From Paenibacillus aurantius (GTDB lineage: Bacteria > Bacillota > Bacilli > Paenibacillales > NBRC-103111), in NCBI RefSeq assembly GCF_032268605.1, contig NZ_CP130318.1, positions 5,679,501-5,743,500 on the forward strand: a stretch of DNA of 64,000 bases, given 5' to 3'. This document shows, piece after piece, positions 7,981-17,079 of the stretch. The position numbers were made by a program, and so were the translations under genes. The notes beneath the pieces were generated by a model. It saw only the letters and a program-made list of their open reading frames with translations, ran no database searches and was not told where the DNA came from. The first letter of the stretch is position 1; every line of letters begins with the position of its first letter.

Positions 7981-8529
7981 TCACGAGCCACAAGCCGCTG
8001 CCAACGCCTCCAGCAGCCGACGCAGCTCGGCTTCCGTCGCGTCATCCGTCAGCCCGCCTTCGGCGCTAAGCTTCTTGTTCACGAGCGGGATCGTCAGGCT
8101 CCCGCCGTCCACCCGCTTCGCCGTCATCATGCCGAGCGTCAGAAGCAGCGAGTCATGCGCCGTCCGGGCCCCGATAGCCAAAGGCGAAGCGCTGATGGTG
8201 CAGGTCGGCTTCTCGTAGAACTCGCCGGACGAAACGACCCAGTCCATCGCATTCTTCAGCATGCCGGGAACGCCGTTCGCATATTCCGGGGTACAGACGA
8301 GCACCCCGTCGGCCGCCTGCAGCCGTTCCCGGAACCGCCGGACCGCCGCCGGGGGATCATCCCCGTCGAGGTCCGGATTGAAGTGCGGCAGGTCGCCGAG
8401 CCCCTCGTAGAGCTCCACGCTCATTCCCGCCGGAGCGAGCTCCGCGGCGATCTTCAGCAGCCGGGTGTTGGCGGAGGCTGCGCGCAGACTGCCGGACAAG
8501 GCCAGCACGTGGATCCGGGGAGTTGTCAT
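7981..8529 (-). CDS. NADPH-dependent FMN reductase family protein
   Basis: 182 residues with a flavodoxin-like fold. The FMN phosphate loop is SGSLRAASANTRLL (about residues 10-23), and the second flavin motif is TPEYANGVPGMLKNAMDWV near residue 80, both typical of the azoreductase/quinone reductase group. It reduces flavin, quinones or azo compounds using NAD(P)H in the cytoplasm. The start overlaps the stop of the upstream phosphotransferase (ATGA), and GGAGG lies 7 nt before it, so the two are translationally coupled. Confidence 0.88.
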   Translation of the reverse strand: MTTPRIHVLALSGSLRAASANTRLLKIAAELAPAGMSVELYEGLGDLPHFNPDLDGDDPPAAVRRFRERLQAADGVLVCTPEYANGVPGMLKNAMDWVVSSGEFYEKPTCTISASPLAIGARTAHDSLLLTLGMMTAKRVDGGSLTIPLVNKKLSAEGGLTDDATEAELRRLLEALAAACGS

Positions 8530-9578
8530 CGTCCCGCCTCCCCTGCCGCCATGGCCTTGTAATCGAGCTCCACCGCGGGAACGTCCCGCCGGATCCGGTC
8601 CTTGATCTCCTCCAGCCACCTGACGATCCCGGGCGTCCGGTCGGCCGGATCGATTTTTTTGTTAAGGACCAGGTACAGGGTCACATCCCGGAGCTTCAGG
8701 AAATAAGGGATTTCCCGCAGCCACTCGGCCGGCAAGTCGTAAGCACTTCGGTAGCCCGCCCAGAACGACCGGAAAAAGTCCTCCGCATAAGCCCCCCGGT
8801 CTCCCTTGTACATTTCGGGCAGCTTGCCCGCCGATACGGCATAATAAAGCGGGATGGCCAGATCATGGGCGAACCAATTGTAGGCGGAGTCATCAAAATC
8901 GAAGACGGTCAGCCGGCCGTCCTCCACCAAAAAATTGCCCGAATGGATGTCCGTGTGAATGAGGCCGTACGCCTCCGGGCCCCGGGGCAGCCCCTTCAGA
9001 TGAGTCACGATTTCCTCCAGCCGCTGCAGAACGTACTCGTCTCTGGGCAGCACCAGTTTTTCCGGCTCCTGCAGGAGCTCGTCTTCCGCCCACGAAGGCC
9101 TCGGCGTCAATCCCTCCGGAACCACATAGCTCCGGGTAGCCGCATGCATCCGGCCGGTCAGCATCCCCCACGCGGCGTACATCTCTTCGTTCCAATCGGC
9201 CGTGTTAGCCGGGTCCGCCGCATGCCCTTGGGCTTTGGCAAAGACACATGCCGTGAAATAACTGTCCCCGACCGTCACCCGTTCCGTCCGTCTCCCCTCC
9301 AGCGAGGAGTAATACTTTGGAATACTAAGCCCTGCCTCCACCAAGTGACGGATCCAATCCAGCTCCGCCAGAAGCTCCTCCTCCGAGCGGTGGGAGCTGT
9401 GAGTCAGCCGGAGAATACGCGGCTCCCCCTCTGCTTCACCTTCCACTTCCCCTTCGTACACGTAGTTTTCAAAATCCCCCAGCTTCTTCAGACCGCCCGC
9501 CTTCAGGCCGAACCGTGACGCCGCTTCCTCCAAGACGGCTTCTCCGAACAGCCTCTCCACCGATTGTTCCATTCGCAT
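8526..9578 (-). CDS. APH-family phosphotransferase
   Basis: About 350 residues of the aminoglycoside phosphotransferase/choline kinase fold. The catalytic loop is LIHTDIHSGNF and the metal-binding segment is FDFDDSAYNWFAHD. These kinases phosphorylate small alcohols or amino sugars; the natural substrate here is unknown and drug resistance should not be assumed. The start at 9578 follows AAGGAG by about 6 nt. It overlaps the FMN reductase gene by 4 bp, suggesting a two-gene operon, possibly for detoxification. Confidence 0.82.
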   Translation of the reverse strand: MRMEQSVERLFGEAVLEEAASRFGLKAGGLKKLGDFENYVYEGEVEGEAEGEPRILRLTHSSHRSEEELLAELDWIRHLVEAGLSIPKYYSSLEGRRTERVTVGDSYFTACVFAKAQGHAADPANTADWNEEMYAAWGMLTGRMHAATRSYVVPEGLTPRPSWAEDELLQEPEKLVLPRDEYVLQRLEEIVTHLKGLPRGPEAYGLIHTDIHSGNFLVEDGRLTVFDFDDSAYNWFAHDLAIPLYYAVSAGKLPEMYKGDRGAYAEDFFRSFWAGYRSAYDLPAEWLREIPYFLKLRDVTLYLVLNKKIDPADRTPGIVRWLEEIKDRIRRDVPAVELDYKAMAAGEAGR

Positions 9579-9664
9579 CTTCTCTCCTTCTCGTCTACTT
9601 ACGTTTTTACCCAACTATCCAAATCCGCCCCAAGAGACCCGCCGCCTTCCTGCAGCCTGCCGGT

Positions 9665-10846
9665 TCAAGCCTGCCGGTCCTTGCCTGCGATCCGAACCAC
9701 CGGTTCCCTTTCGGGCCGGTGAAGCAGCCGTCTTACCTGGAAGAAGAACACGAGCAGGGACACCACAACTGAGCCTGCGGCAACCGCAAAAAGCTCCGGG
9801 TACCCCGTCCGCTGTGAAATCCAGCCAAGGCCGATCGCTCCCAAGCCGATGCCCAAATCGAACGCCGTGAAAAAGGAAGCGTTGGCCACGCCTTTGCGGT
9901 CCGGCGGCGCGAGGCGCAAGGTCGCGGCCTGCAGAGCCGGCTGGGCCGAGCCGAAGCCGATGCCGTACAGCACGGCCGAAACGACGACTCCCGTAAGACC
10001 CGTCGAGAAGGCCAGCACGAGCAGGGCCCCCGCCGTCACGAGCAGGGAGGGCAGCAGGATGAACGCTTCCCCGAGGCGGTCCGACAGCTTTCCGGCCACC
10101 GGCCGGATCAGTGTCAGCGCGATGGCGTAGACGAGGAAGAACGTTCCGGCATTGACCCGGATGGATTCGGCGAAAAGCGGAAGGAAGGTCGTGATTCCGC
10201 CGTACGCGATAGCCAGGAAGAAGACGGCGACGGATACAGAGAGAACGGATGGCTCGAACAGCTGCATTTTTCCGCGCTCCGCCCGGCGTTCGAACGGAAT
10301 CCGGGTGGCGTACGCCAGCGCCAGGGCGATCGCGGACAGGACCACGGCGAAGTAGAAAAGCACGCGGAACGAATGCTCCCCGATGAGCCAGATGCCGAGC
10401 AGCGGCCCTATCGCCATCGCGACCGTCATGGCAAGCCCGTACCACCCCATCCCTTCCCCGCGGCGGGCAGGCGGAATGATATCGGTAATCGCCGTGCCGA
10501 CGGCCGTGGTCGACAGGGCCCAGCTGAACCCATGCAGGACGCGCAGGGCGGCCAGAAAGAAGAGCCCTGCGGCCCACTCGTACAGAAGCATCGAAACGGC
10601 AAAGCCAACGAGCCCCCACAGAATAAAAGGACGCCGCCCGTACCGGTCCAGCAGGCCGCCCACCACGGGACGAAAGACAACCGCCGTCAAGGTGAACAGC
10701 CCGATCAAGAGGCCCACCTGGGATTCATTCCCGCCAAGCTGCTTGATGTAAATCGGCAGAGTCGGGACAAGCAGATAAAACCCGGTAAACAGAAACAGCA
10801 TGCCGCTGGTCATAAGTACAAAAGGCTTGGTCCATAAACGTTCCAT
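9665..10846 (-). CDS. MFS transporter
   Basis: About 393 residues with 12 predicted helices. Motif A is clear in loop 2-3 (GGLLDRYGRRPF), with a motif C-like MAIGPLLGIWL in helix 5. It resembles the YfkF/YwoG-like efflux group of Bacilli. The ATG at 10846 is 8 nt after GGAGG. It is transcribed from the promoter at 10891-10920, apparently as a single gene, divergent from ogt. Substrate unknown. Confidence 0.85.
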   Translation of the reverse strand: MERLWTKPFVLMTSGMLFLFTGFYLLVPTLPIYIKQLGGNESQVGLLIGLFTLTAVVFRPVVGGLLDRYGRRPFILWGLVGFAVSMLLYEWAAGLFFLAALRVLHGFSWALSTTAVGTAITDIIPPARRGEGMGWYGLAMTVAMAIGPLLGIWLIGEHSFRVLFYFAVVLSAIALALAYATRIPFERRAERGKMQLFEPSVLSVSVAVFFLAIAYGGITTFLPLFAESIRVNAGTFFLVYAIALTLIRPVAGKLSDRLGEAFILLPSLLVTAGALLVLAFSTGLTGVVVSAVLYGIGFGSAQPALQAATLRLAPPDRKGVANASFFTAFDLGIGLGAIGLGWISQRTGYPELFAVAAGSVVVSLLVFFFQVRRLLHRPEREPVVRIAGKDRQA

Positions 10847-10890
10847 CTTTTTACCCTCCATCCAGAGATTGGCCGGTTTACTTTCGTCTC

Positions 10891-10920
10891 ATTATACCCC
10901 CGCTTTGACGGGGAAGCCAA
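10891..10920 (-). promoter_or_regulatory. Promoter for MFS gene with dyad in spacer
   Basis: Minus strand: -35 TTGGCT, an 18-bp spacer, and a perfect -10 TATAAT (10891-10896). The spacer contains the inverted repeat CCCCG(TCAAAG)CGGGG. A dyad centred in a long spacer is how MerR-family activators bind promoters of efflux genes; no MerR gene is nearby. Confidence 0.6.
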
Positions 10921-11097
10921 CGGAATGGCCGGACTGCCGATGCTCACTCTGTCGAAATCTTGCTCTCCTGTTCCGGTTTCCTTATCTCCGCCCCCTCACC
11001 CGTCTATAATGAAGACCAGGGCCCTCTGCTCCTAAAAAGACCTTCATCCATTTCCAAAACGGCTGAAGCCAGCCGCTGCCATAAGGAGGATTTTACC

Positions 11098-11661
11098 ATG
11101 ACACAACCCACCGCCATCCCCATCTACTGGTCGGCTTTCTCTCCCCGCTTGTTCGGGAAGCGCCCCCTGTACGTGGCCGCTACCGAGAAGGGGATCTGCC
11201 GGATTACCTGGCCGGACGAAACGTTCGAAGCCCTTCAAGACTGGGTTACTGGCAAAATGCCCGGAGCCCGGCTGGAGGAAGCTCCGGAAGAGCTTCGCAG
11301 CCGCCTCCTCCCCATCGAGGAATATCTCGAAGGCAGCCGGAGGGAGCTGCCAGTTCCGCTTGACCTTCGCGGCACTCCGTTCCAGCTGGCCGTTTGGGAA
11401 GCCCTGCGGCAAATTCCTTACGGGGAAACCCGCAGCTACTCGGACATTGCCGCGGCGGTGGGCCGTCCCGCGGCGGTCCGGGCCGTCGGCACCGCCAACG
11501 GGGCGAACCCCGTGCCACTCCTCGTCCCCTGTCACCGGGTGATCGGCAAAAGCGGCTCCCTCACAGGCTTCCGGGGCGGTCTTCAGGCCAAAGAGCTGCT
11601 GCTCGGATTGGAGGGAGTACATGACTACAAACGGACCGGACATGCCCGTTATTCCTTCTGA
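11098..11661 (+). CDS. ogt: Methylated-DNA-protein-cysteine S-methyltransferase
   Basis: 187 residues. It repairs O6-alkylguanine by moving the alkyl group irreversibly to its own Cys. The active site is LLVPCHRVIG with Cys145; the helix-turn-helix RPAAVRAVGTANGANP is just before it. An N-terminal Ogt/Ada-like domain is present but there is no Ada AraC domain. AAGGAGG precedes the ATG by about 8 nt. A TATAAT lies at 11005-11010. The gene overlaps the following glycosylase gene by 41 bp, so both alkylation-repair functions are expressed together. Confidence 0.93.
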   Translation: MTQPTAIPIYWSAFSPRLFGKRPLYVAATEKGICRITWPDETFEALQDWVTGKMPGARLEEAPEELRSRLLPIEEYLEGSRRELPVPLDLRGTPFQLAVWEALRQIPYGETRSYSDIAAAVGRPAAVRAVGTANGANPVPLLVPCHRVIGKSGSLTGFRGGLQAKELLLGLEGVHDYKRTGHARYSF

Positions 11662-12556
11662 GGAAGGAAAATCTCTTTCGGTTTCCATGCCGGAGGAGTT
11701 CAGCTGGGACGAAACGCTCCACTATTTGACCCGCTCTCCGGCCGAGTGCCTTCATCAGGTGGAGGGGCGGACCGTCTACAAGCTGCTGGAATTCCAGGGA
11801 GAACCCGGGCTGGTGCGGCTGCAGGAGCAAGGGCAAGGAGCCCTGGAGCTGACCTTCGGCGAAGGGGCTCCCCGTCCGTCCTGGCCGTTATCCCAGGCGG
11901 TCTCCTACATCCGGGAGTGGCTCGACGGAGATACCGACCTTCGGCCCTTCTACCGGATGGCGGAGAACGACGGGCTTCTCGGGCCGCTGACCCGCCGCTA
12001 CCGGGGCCTGCGGATCATCGGAGCGCCGGACCTGTTCGAGGCGCTCTGCTGGGCGGTAACCGGCCAGCAGATTAACCTGCCGTTCGCGTACATGCTCAAG
12101 CGGCGGCTCGTGGAAAGCTTCGGCCGCAGCCTGGAGGCCGGCGGCAGGCGGCACTGGCTTTTTCCGCAGCCGGAGGAGCTCGCGGATGTTCCCGCCGAAG
12201 CGCTGAAGGCGCTCCAGTTTACCGGACGGAAGGCCGAGTATTTGCTGGGAATCGCCCGGCTGATGGCAGACGGGGAGCTGTCCAAGGAAGGCCTGCTCGC
12301 CCTAGGCTTCGCGGAAGCGGAGCGACGCCTGCTGGCCATCCGCGGCATCGGCGCCTGGACCGCGCACTACGCCATGATGCGCTGCTTCCGCCATCCCGCC
12401 GCCTTCCCCATCGGGGACGCCGGGCTTCACAACGCCCTCAAGCAGCAGCTGGGCCTGGACCGCAAGCCGACGGAGGAGGAAATCCGCCGGATCTTCTCCC
12501 CGTGGAGCGGCTGGGAGGCCTATGCGGTCTTCTACTTGTGGAGAAGCCTGACCTAA
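11621..12556 (+). CDS. DNA-3-methyladenine glycosylase (AlkA type)
   Basis: 311 residues of the HhH-GPD base-excision repair superfamily. It removes alkylated bases such as 3-methyladenine. The helix-hairpin-helix is IRGIGAWTAHYAMMR (about 240-254) and the catalytic Asp is Asp266 in FPIGDAGL. VTGQQINLPFAYMLKRRL (about 146-163) is the conserved start of the glycosylase domain, preceded by an AlkA-like N-terminal domain. The start lies inside ogt, with GGAGGGAG just upstream, giving a 41-bp overlap. The Ada regulator usually linked to these genes is absent here. Confidence 0.92.
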   Translation: MTTNGPDMPVIPSEEGKSLSVSMPEEFSWDETLHYLTRSPAECLHQVEGRTVYKLLEFQGEPGLVRLQEQGQGALELTFGEGAPRPSWPLSQAVSYIREWLDGDTDLRPFYRMAENDGLLGPLTRRYRGLRIIGAPDLFEALCWAVTGQQINLPFAYMLKRRLVESFGRSLEAGGRRHWLFPQPEELADVPAEALKALQFTGRKAEYLLGIARLMADGELSKEGLLALGFAEAERRLLAIRGIGAWTAHYAMMRCFRHPAAFPIGDAGLHNALKQQLGLDRKPTEEEIRRIFSPWSGWEAYAVFYLWRSLT

Positions 12557-12571
12557 GCCCGCCTGAAAGCA

Positions 12572-12618
12572 AAAAACCATCCCGGACGTCACTAACTGAC
12601 GTTAAGGATGGTTTTTTT
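12572..12618 (+). terminator. Terminator of the ogt-alkA unit
   Basis: Stem AACCATCC / GGATGGTT with an inner ACGTCA / TGACGT pairing, followed by seven T residues on the plus strand. A-run on the other side may make it bidirectional. Confidence 0.9.
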
Positions 12619-12757
12619 CAGGTTGATGATGTTCATTCATCCCATTGTCGAAGAAGGTCTCCTCCCCTATTCGAAAGGGAAAGGATTGGGTAAAAGGATT
12701 CAAAACCCGCGTCGACATTCAAATAACGGGCAAGCACGGCCAAGGGGGAGTGGACAG

Positions 12758-14233
12758 ATGGAACAGACACGTTTGCCTCGCAGCACACCGGAGAAGCAAG
12801 GCTTGTCCTCGTGGGCCATATCCCACTTCCTGGAAGAATTGGAGAGAGCCCGGGTCGAGCTCCACACTTTTCTGCTAGTCCGCCATGGCCGCGTCGTCGC
12901 CGAAGGCGCCTGGGCCCCCTACTCCCTGGAGGAGCGGCGCATGCTCTATTCCGTCAGCAAAAGCTTCACCGCCACCGCCATCGGTCTGGCGGCCGCCGAA
13001 GGAAAGCTCCGGCTCCGGGATTCGGTTGCTTCCTTCTTTCCGGATAAGCTTCCGGCGGTGCCCTCCCCCCACCTGCTGGCCATGAAGGTAAAGGACCTTC
13101 TCACCATGAGCTCCGGTCATAGCGAAGACACGACCCGGTGGCTGTACGGGCGGGAGGATGGCGACTGGGTGAAGGGCTTCCTGCACGCCCCGGCCGACTA
13201 TGCTCCGGGAACTCATTTTGTCTACAATAACGGGGCCTCTTACGTTCTTTCGGCCCTTGTAACTAAAGTGGCGGGCGTCTCCCTGCTGGAGTACCTGCTG
13301 CCGAGGCTGTTCACGCCCCTTGGCATAACGGACCCCTCCTGGGAGGCGAACCCGGAGGGCATTTCCGCGGGAGGGTGGGGCTTGTGCCTGCCGGTCGAAG
13401 ACCTGGCCAAGTTCGGGCTGCTCTACCTTCAGAACGGCATCTGGAACGGGACCTCGCTGCTGCCGCCGGATTGGGTCGCCGAGGCGTCGGCCCGCCAGAT
13501 CGCGAACGGGGATGATCCCCGCAGCGATTGGAACCAGGGCTACGGCTACCAGTTCTGGCGCTGCCGCCATGGAGCTTACCGGGCATCGGGCGCCTTCGGC
13601 CAGATCTGCCTCATTCTGCCGGAGCAGGAAGCCGTGCTGGCTGTAACGGGAGGGACCGCTCAGGAGAAGACCATCCTGAATGCCGTCTGGACCCATCTGC
13701 TGCCCGCCCTGTCGAGCCGTCCCCTTCCCTCTGATCCGGAAGGGCAGGTGCGCCTGCGGGAGCGGCTGATGCTGCTCGCGCACCGTCCTCCTGATGGAAG
13801 CCTCCGTTCTCCTATCGCTTCCTCCCTCTCCGAAGTCCTTTACCAGCTTGACGACAACCGGCTCGGCATCCGCACCCTCGTCCTGCATTTCGACGAAGAA
13901 GGAAGGCTGCTCGTCGATCTGGAGAACCAGTTCGGGGAGCATCGGCTGGCCTTCGGGATGGGCGAATGGGCCTGCGGCACGACCGAATTTCTTCACGGCC
14001 ACTCCTCGCCCGTGTGCGCAGCGGCTGCCTGGAGAGAGGAGCGGACCTTGGAGCTCGCCATCCGCTTTACCGAGACTCCCTTCTGCGAAACGTTGGTTTG
14101 CCGCTTCGCCCCTAAGGAAGTGTCGGTCACCCTTTCCCGGAATGTCGGCTATCATGCCAAGGAAGAGACCTTCCGGGGAAGAAAGCAGGAAACCGCAGGG
14201 AATGCCCCCCCGGCCGGCCTTCCACCATTGTAA
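12758..14233 (+). CDS. Serine hydrolase of the beta-lactamase/penicillin-binding fold
   Basis: 491 residues, class C beta-lactamase-like (Pfam beta-lactamase) domain over about residues 10-350 and a poorly conserved beta-rich C-terminal part. The nucleophile motif SxxK is SVSK (Ser65, Lys68), the YxN motif is YNN in GTHFVYNNGASY, and the third motif region is near GAFGQICL. No signal peptide is seen, so it is probably an intracellular esterase or peptidase rather than an antibiotic-resistance enzyme. GGGGGAG lies before the ATG at 12758; a longer frame from 12608 runs through the terminator and is rejected. Confidence 0.85.
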   Translation: MEQTRLPRSTPEKQGLSSWAISHFLEELERARVELHTFLLVRHGRVVAEGAWAPYSLEERRMLYSVSKSFTATAIGLAAAEGKLRLRDSVASFFPDKLPAVPSPHLLAMKVKDLLTMSSGHSEDTTRWLYGREDGDWVKGFLHAPADYAPGTHFVYNNGASYVLSALVTKVAGVSLLEYLLPRLFTPLGITDPSWEANPEGISAGGWGLCLPVEDLAKFGLLYLQNGIWNGTSLLPPDWVAEASARQIANGDDPRSDWNQGYGYQFWRCRHGAYRASGAFGQICLILPEQEAVLAVTGGTAQEKTILNAVWTHLLPALSSRPLPSDPEGQVRLRERLMLLAHRPPDGSLRSPIASSLSEVLYQLDDNRLGIRTLVLHFDEEGRLLVDLENQFGEHRLAFGMGEWACGTTEFLHGHSSPVCAAAAWREERTLELAIRFTETPFCETLVCRFAPKEVSVTLSRNVGYHAKEETFRGRKQETAGNAPPAGLPPL

Positions 14234-14289
14234 CCAGCTTTCACCGCACCAAAAATAACCCGATCCGGTTAACCCGAATCCGGCTTTTT

Positions 14290-14505
14290 CTATTCGACAG
14301 CCAAGGTCCCGTCCGTCTCCAGCTCCACGCGGATCGCTTCTTTCGGGAAGCCTCTGCTCAGCATCGTATCGATGGCCTCGGTCAGCTCCGCTTTGAATCC
14401 GGCATCCAGCTCCACCAGTACGTTAACCAAAAAGACCCCGGCTCCCTTGCCAAGGGAACCCGGGTCTCGCTTTATCGTTCGATTATATAAGGAATCATGA
14501 CGCAC
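14290..14505 (-). CDS. Small hypothetical protein
   Basis: Up to 71 codons from a GTG. The C-terminal 45 residues (VNVLVELDAGFKAELTEAID, then a helix with RGFPKEAIRVELETDG) look like a real small acidic alpha/beta protein. The N-terminal part overlaps a GC-rich inverted repeat CCCGGGTTCCCTTG / CAAGGGAGCCGGG followed by TTTTT, which looks like a terminator or attenuator, so translation may instead begin at the TTG just after it. I do not recognise the family. Confidence 0.4.
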   Translation of the reverse strand: MRHDSLYNRTIKRDPGSLGKGAGVFLVNVLVELDAGFKAELTEAIDTMLSRGFPKEAIRVELETDGTLAVE

Positions 14506-14549
14506 TCAGCTTCTTAGCTGGAGCGCTGAAAGGCGGCGGGCATTACGCT

Positions 14550-14729
14550 TTAGCTGCCGCTGCGGGAAGCCAGCAATTCGTGCTCGTTCTGGTGAAGCTC
14601 CTTAACCATATTCCTCAGAAAATGGCTTTCCTGGTGATCGAGCCCCTGCTGGTTGTCTTTCACAATCAGACTGCCAATCGTTCTTTTTAGAATCTCGCTC
14701 CGTCGTCCCAACATTTCCGTTTTAGTCAA
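14550..14729 (-). CDS. Small helical hypothetical protein, TTG start
   Basis: 59 residues from a TTG at 14727-14729, with GGAGGG 9 nt upstream, a far better start than the ATG 230 bp further up. The product is mainly helical and charged (SEILKRTIGSLIVKDNQQ, then DHQESHFLRNMVKELHQNE). I do not recognise a family; the size suggests a regulatory or spore-associated small protein, but that is only a guess. Confidence 0.55.
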   Translation of the reverse strand: MTKTEMLGRRSEILKRTIGSLIVKDNQQGLDHQESHFLRNMVKELHQNEHELLASRSGS

Positions 14730-14969
14730 AATTCTTTTCCCTCCTGAGCAGCTGTTTAAGTCGTCACCCTGTGTGAAACTTCTTGTAAAGCTTGTTGTAA
14801 CAGGGCACTTCTTAAGTATAGCGGAACGGGAGAAACCAATAAAATGCGCTGAGGACGGAGAATGCGGACTCCTTTCGAAGAGAACGGAGAGAGGACGGCG
14901 GAGCGGGGGGCGTTCGAAGATTTCCTGCCCTTTCCTCCCGGATGGGGCGGGATACGACAAATAAGGCGG

Positions 14970-15557
14970 TTAGTCCCTCTCCACCAGCTCCCTCTTCAGG
15001 TAACCTTCGAGCGTATTGGTGATGTCGAAGACGGTATGGGCCAAATCGTAATTCTCGTAAGCATGCTCACAGTCGGCTTGGCATTCCATCTCCTGCTCGT
15101 AGCGGCTCATATGCGCCTGAATGGCGTCCTCGGGGATTCCCTTCGCCCGCTGTCTCTCTTCCACGACGGAGCGGTCCGCATAGATAAAGAAACGGACGAC
15201 ACGGTCCCCGTAAAGCTTCTTCAGAATGGAAGCGCCTTCACAATTCAGAATCAAATAAAGGCAGCCGCTTGTGCGAAAGCAGTTCGCCACATCCTCTTCC
15301 CGGATGCCGTAGCGGCTTGCTCCGAGCCGGATGCTCTCGAGGAACTCGCCGTTCCTTTCCATCCGGTCGTACTGTTCTTCCGTAATGAAGTGGTAATCCT
15401 GCCCGTCGGCTTCCGCGGGGCGCGGGGCCCGGGTCGTATGGGACAGTACCTTGACCATATGAAAGGTTTGGCCTACGGCATCCGCCACCGCTTTGCGTCC
15501 CGATCCGTCGGGACCGGTGAACACGATAATATACTCCCGGTCTTTCAGCTCGTACAT
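14970..15557 (-). CDS. Guanylate kinase-like protein with altered P-loop
   Basis: 195 residues of the GMP kinase fold. The nucleotide-monophosphate site is well kept (SHTTRAPRPAEADGQDYHF, about 39-57), and the lid region follows. The P-loop reads GPDGSGRKA (15-23): where GMP kinases have GxxGxGK(S/T/G), this has Arg then Lys-Ala, so the usual Lys is shifted or lost. It may bind but not phosphorylate GMP, or use the neighbouring Lys. AAGGAGG precedes the ATG. It is not beside rpoZ as the essential gmk is, so it is a paralogue, and I give no symbol. Confidence 0.8.
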   Translation of the reverse strand: MYELKDREYIIVFTGPDGSGRKAVADAVGQTFHMVKVLSHTTRAPRPAEADGQDYHFITEEQYDRMERNGEFLESIRLGASRYGIREEDVANCFRTSGCLYLILNCEGASILKKLYGDRVVRFFIYADRSVVEERQRAKGIPEDAIQAHMSRYEQEMECQADCEHAYENYDLAHTVFDITNTLEGYLKRELVERD

Positions 15558-15678
15558 GAACCAGCCTCCTTCTCGAAAGAATTATCTGAATTATAACGAA
15601 ATTCCGACAATTCCGTCAATTAAACTTTTCGCAGGTTAGCTTGGTCGACCTGTTTTTATAAGGAGCCTGGCCGGAATA

Positions 15679-15915
15679 TTAATGCCAGCCCCAGAAAAAT
15701 CCGTCCCGCTCCCAAGCCGCATGTCCGCCGTGAAGCTTCTTGAAAATCTTCTTAACCTCTTTGTCTATGGACCGGTTCCCGTTCTCATTCACATAAATGA
15801 AACGCTCCCCGAAATGAGCCGCTATGTAGTTGACCGCCTCGCTCTGGTACAGAATACCCGCCGCTTTCAATTTCTCCAACATCCACCGGGCGACCTGCTC
15901 CGCCGTCGTTTCCAT
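15679..15915 (-). CDS. DUF6953-type small protein
   Basis: 78 residues: an N-terminal helix (TAEQVARWMLEKLKAAG), then YQSEAVNYIAAHFGERFIYV and NENGNRSIDKEVKKIFKKL, ending WERDGFFWGW. This pattern matches small conserved proteins of unknown function in Bacilli (DUF6953, as I recall). GGAGG precedes the ATG at 15915. No partner gene is evident. Confidence 0.7.
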   Translation of the reverse strand: METTAEQVARWMLEKLKAAGILYQSEAVNYIAAHFGERFIYVNENGNRSIDKEVKKIFKKLHGGHAAWERDGFFWGWH

Positions 15916-16128
15916 AACACCGCCTCCTTCTCTTCTTCCCGTCTTGTCATTGTACCAAAGAGAGGCTCCCCCGTCTCCCTTGCCCGGCTTTGCCGCCTTA
16001 CCAGGTTCAACCTACGGGGATTCCGGGTAAACTAAAAACGTATGCGGCCGGCTGCCCGATAACGCGGCCGAGCTGACAACGGTTTATCCGGTAACTCTAA
16101 CGGATAAGGCGCTAGGAGGAGGAAGCTT

Positions 16129-17076
16129 GTGAGGATCCGGCTCGGGTTCGTATCCATTGCTTTGGCCATCTATAACAATACCCCGAGCTCCACTTTTACG
16201 TATAAGCGGTTTGCGCAGCTTCCCCGCGAGGAAGCCATAGCCCATGCGGTTAGGATTGGGAGGGGCAATCTGGAGGCCACCCGGCGCATTCTTTACTATA
16301 ACGCCGCTCACGGCATCCGGTTCTACCGGATGTCCTCGTCCCTCATTCCGCTCGCCACCCATCCCGATGTGATGCTGGATGCCGGCGCCCTGTACCGGGA
16401 CGAGCTGGCGGAGCTCGGGGCATTCGCCCGCGCTCACGGCATCCGGCTTTCCATGCATCCCAACCAGTTTACGCTCCTGAACGGCAAAGATTCCGTTGTC
16501 CAAGCCGCTATTCACGATTTGAATTATCATGCGGCGATTCTGGACGGGATGGGGATGGATGAGAACGGCATCATCAATATTCATGTAGGCGGAATGTACG
16601 GGGACAAAGCCTCGGCCGTCGAGCGCCTGTACCGCAACTTCCCTGCCGTTCCGGAAGCCGTCAAGAAACGGCTTACGTTCGAGAACGACGACAAGACGTA
16701 TACCGCCGAGGAAACGCTGGCGGTGTGCGAGCGGCTCGGGCAGCCGCTCGTGCTGGATCTGCACCATGACTGGTGCAACCCTTCGGCTGTGCCGGCCGCC
16801 GACCTCCTTCCCCGTATCCGGGCCACCTGGGGAGACCGGGCGATGAAGATTCACGTGTCGACCCCGAAGAACGACAAGGAGTTCCGCTCCCACGCCGATC
16901 ATGTCGATCCCGAGCCGCTGCTTGCCTTTCTCCGCCGCTGCCGGGAGCATGACATGGAGCAGATCGACGTCATGCTGGAAGCCAAGCAGAAGGACCTCTC
17001 CCTGTTCCGGCTTGCGGAGGAGCTGGCGAAGGTGCGGGGGATCAAACGGACGGACGGCGGAGTGCTTCACTGGTGA
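16129..17076 (+). CDS. uvsE: UV DNA damage endonuclease
   Basis: 315 residues, TIM-barrel metal-dependent endonuclease that nicks DNA 5' of UV photoproducts and starts an alternative excision repair. Family motifs: RLGFVSIAL at the start, SSSLIPLATHP, HPNQF (metal-binding His near 107), INIHVGG, LTFENDDKTYT and LDLHHDWCNP, KIHVSTPK and a C-terminal DVMLEAKQKD with the conserved Glu. A GTG start follows GGAGGAAG. It is convergent with the thioesterase gene, with only 3 bp between stops. Typical of spore-forming Bacilli. Confidence 0.95.
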   Translation: MRIRLGFVSIALAIYNNTPSSTFTYKRFAQLPREEAIAHAVRIGRGNLEATRRILYYNAAHGIRFYRMSSSLIPLATHPDVMLDAGALYRDELAELGAFARAHGIRLSMHPNQFTLLNGKDSVVQAAIHDLNYHAAILDGMGMDENGIINIHVGGMYGDKASAVERLYRNFPAVPEAVKKRLTFENDDKTYTAEETLAVCERLGQPLVLDLHHDWCNPSAVPAADLLPRIRATWGDRAMKIHVSTPKNDKEFRSHADHVDPEPLLAFLRRCREHDMEQIDVMLEAKQKDLSLFRLAEELAKVRGIKRTDGGVLHW

Positions 17077-17079
17077 GCC

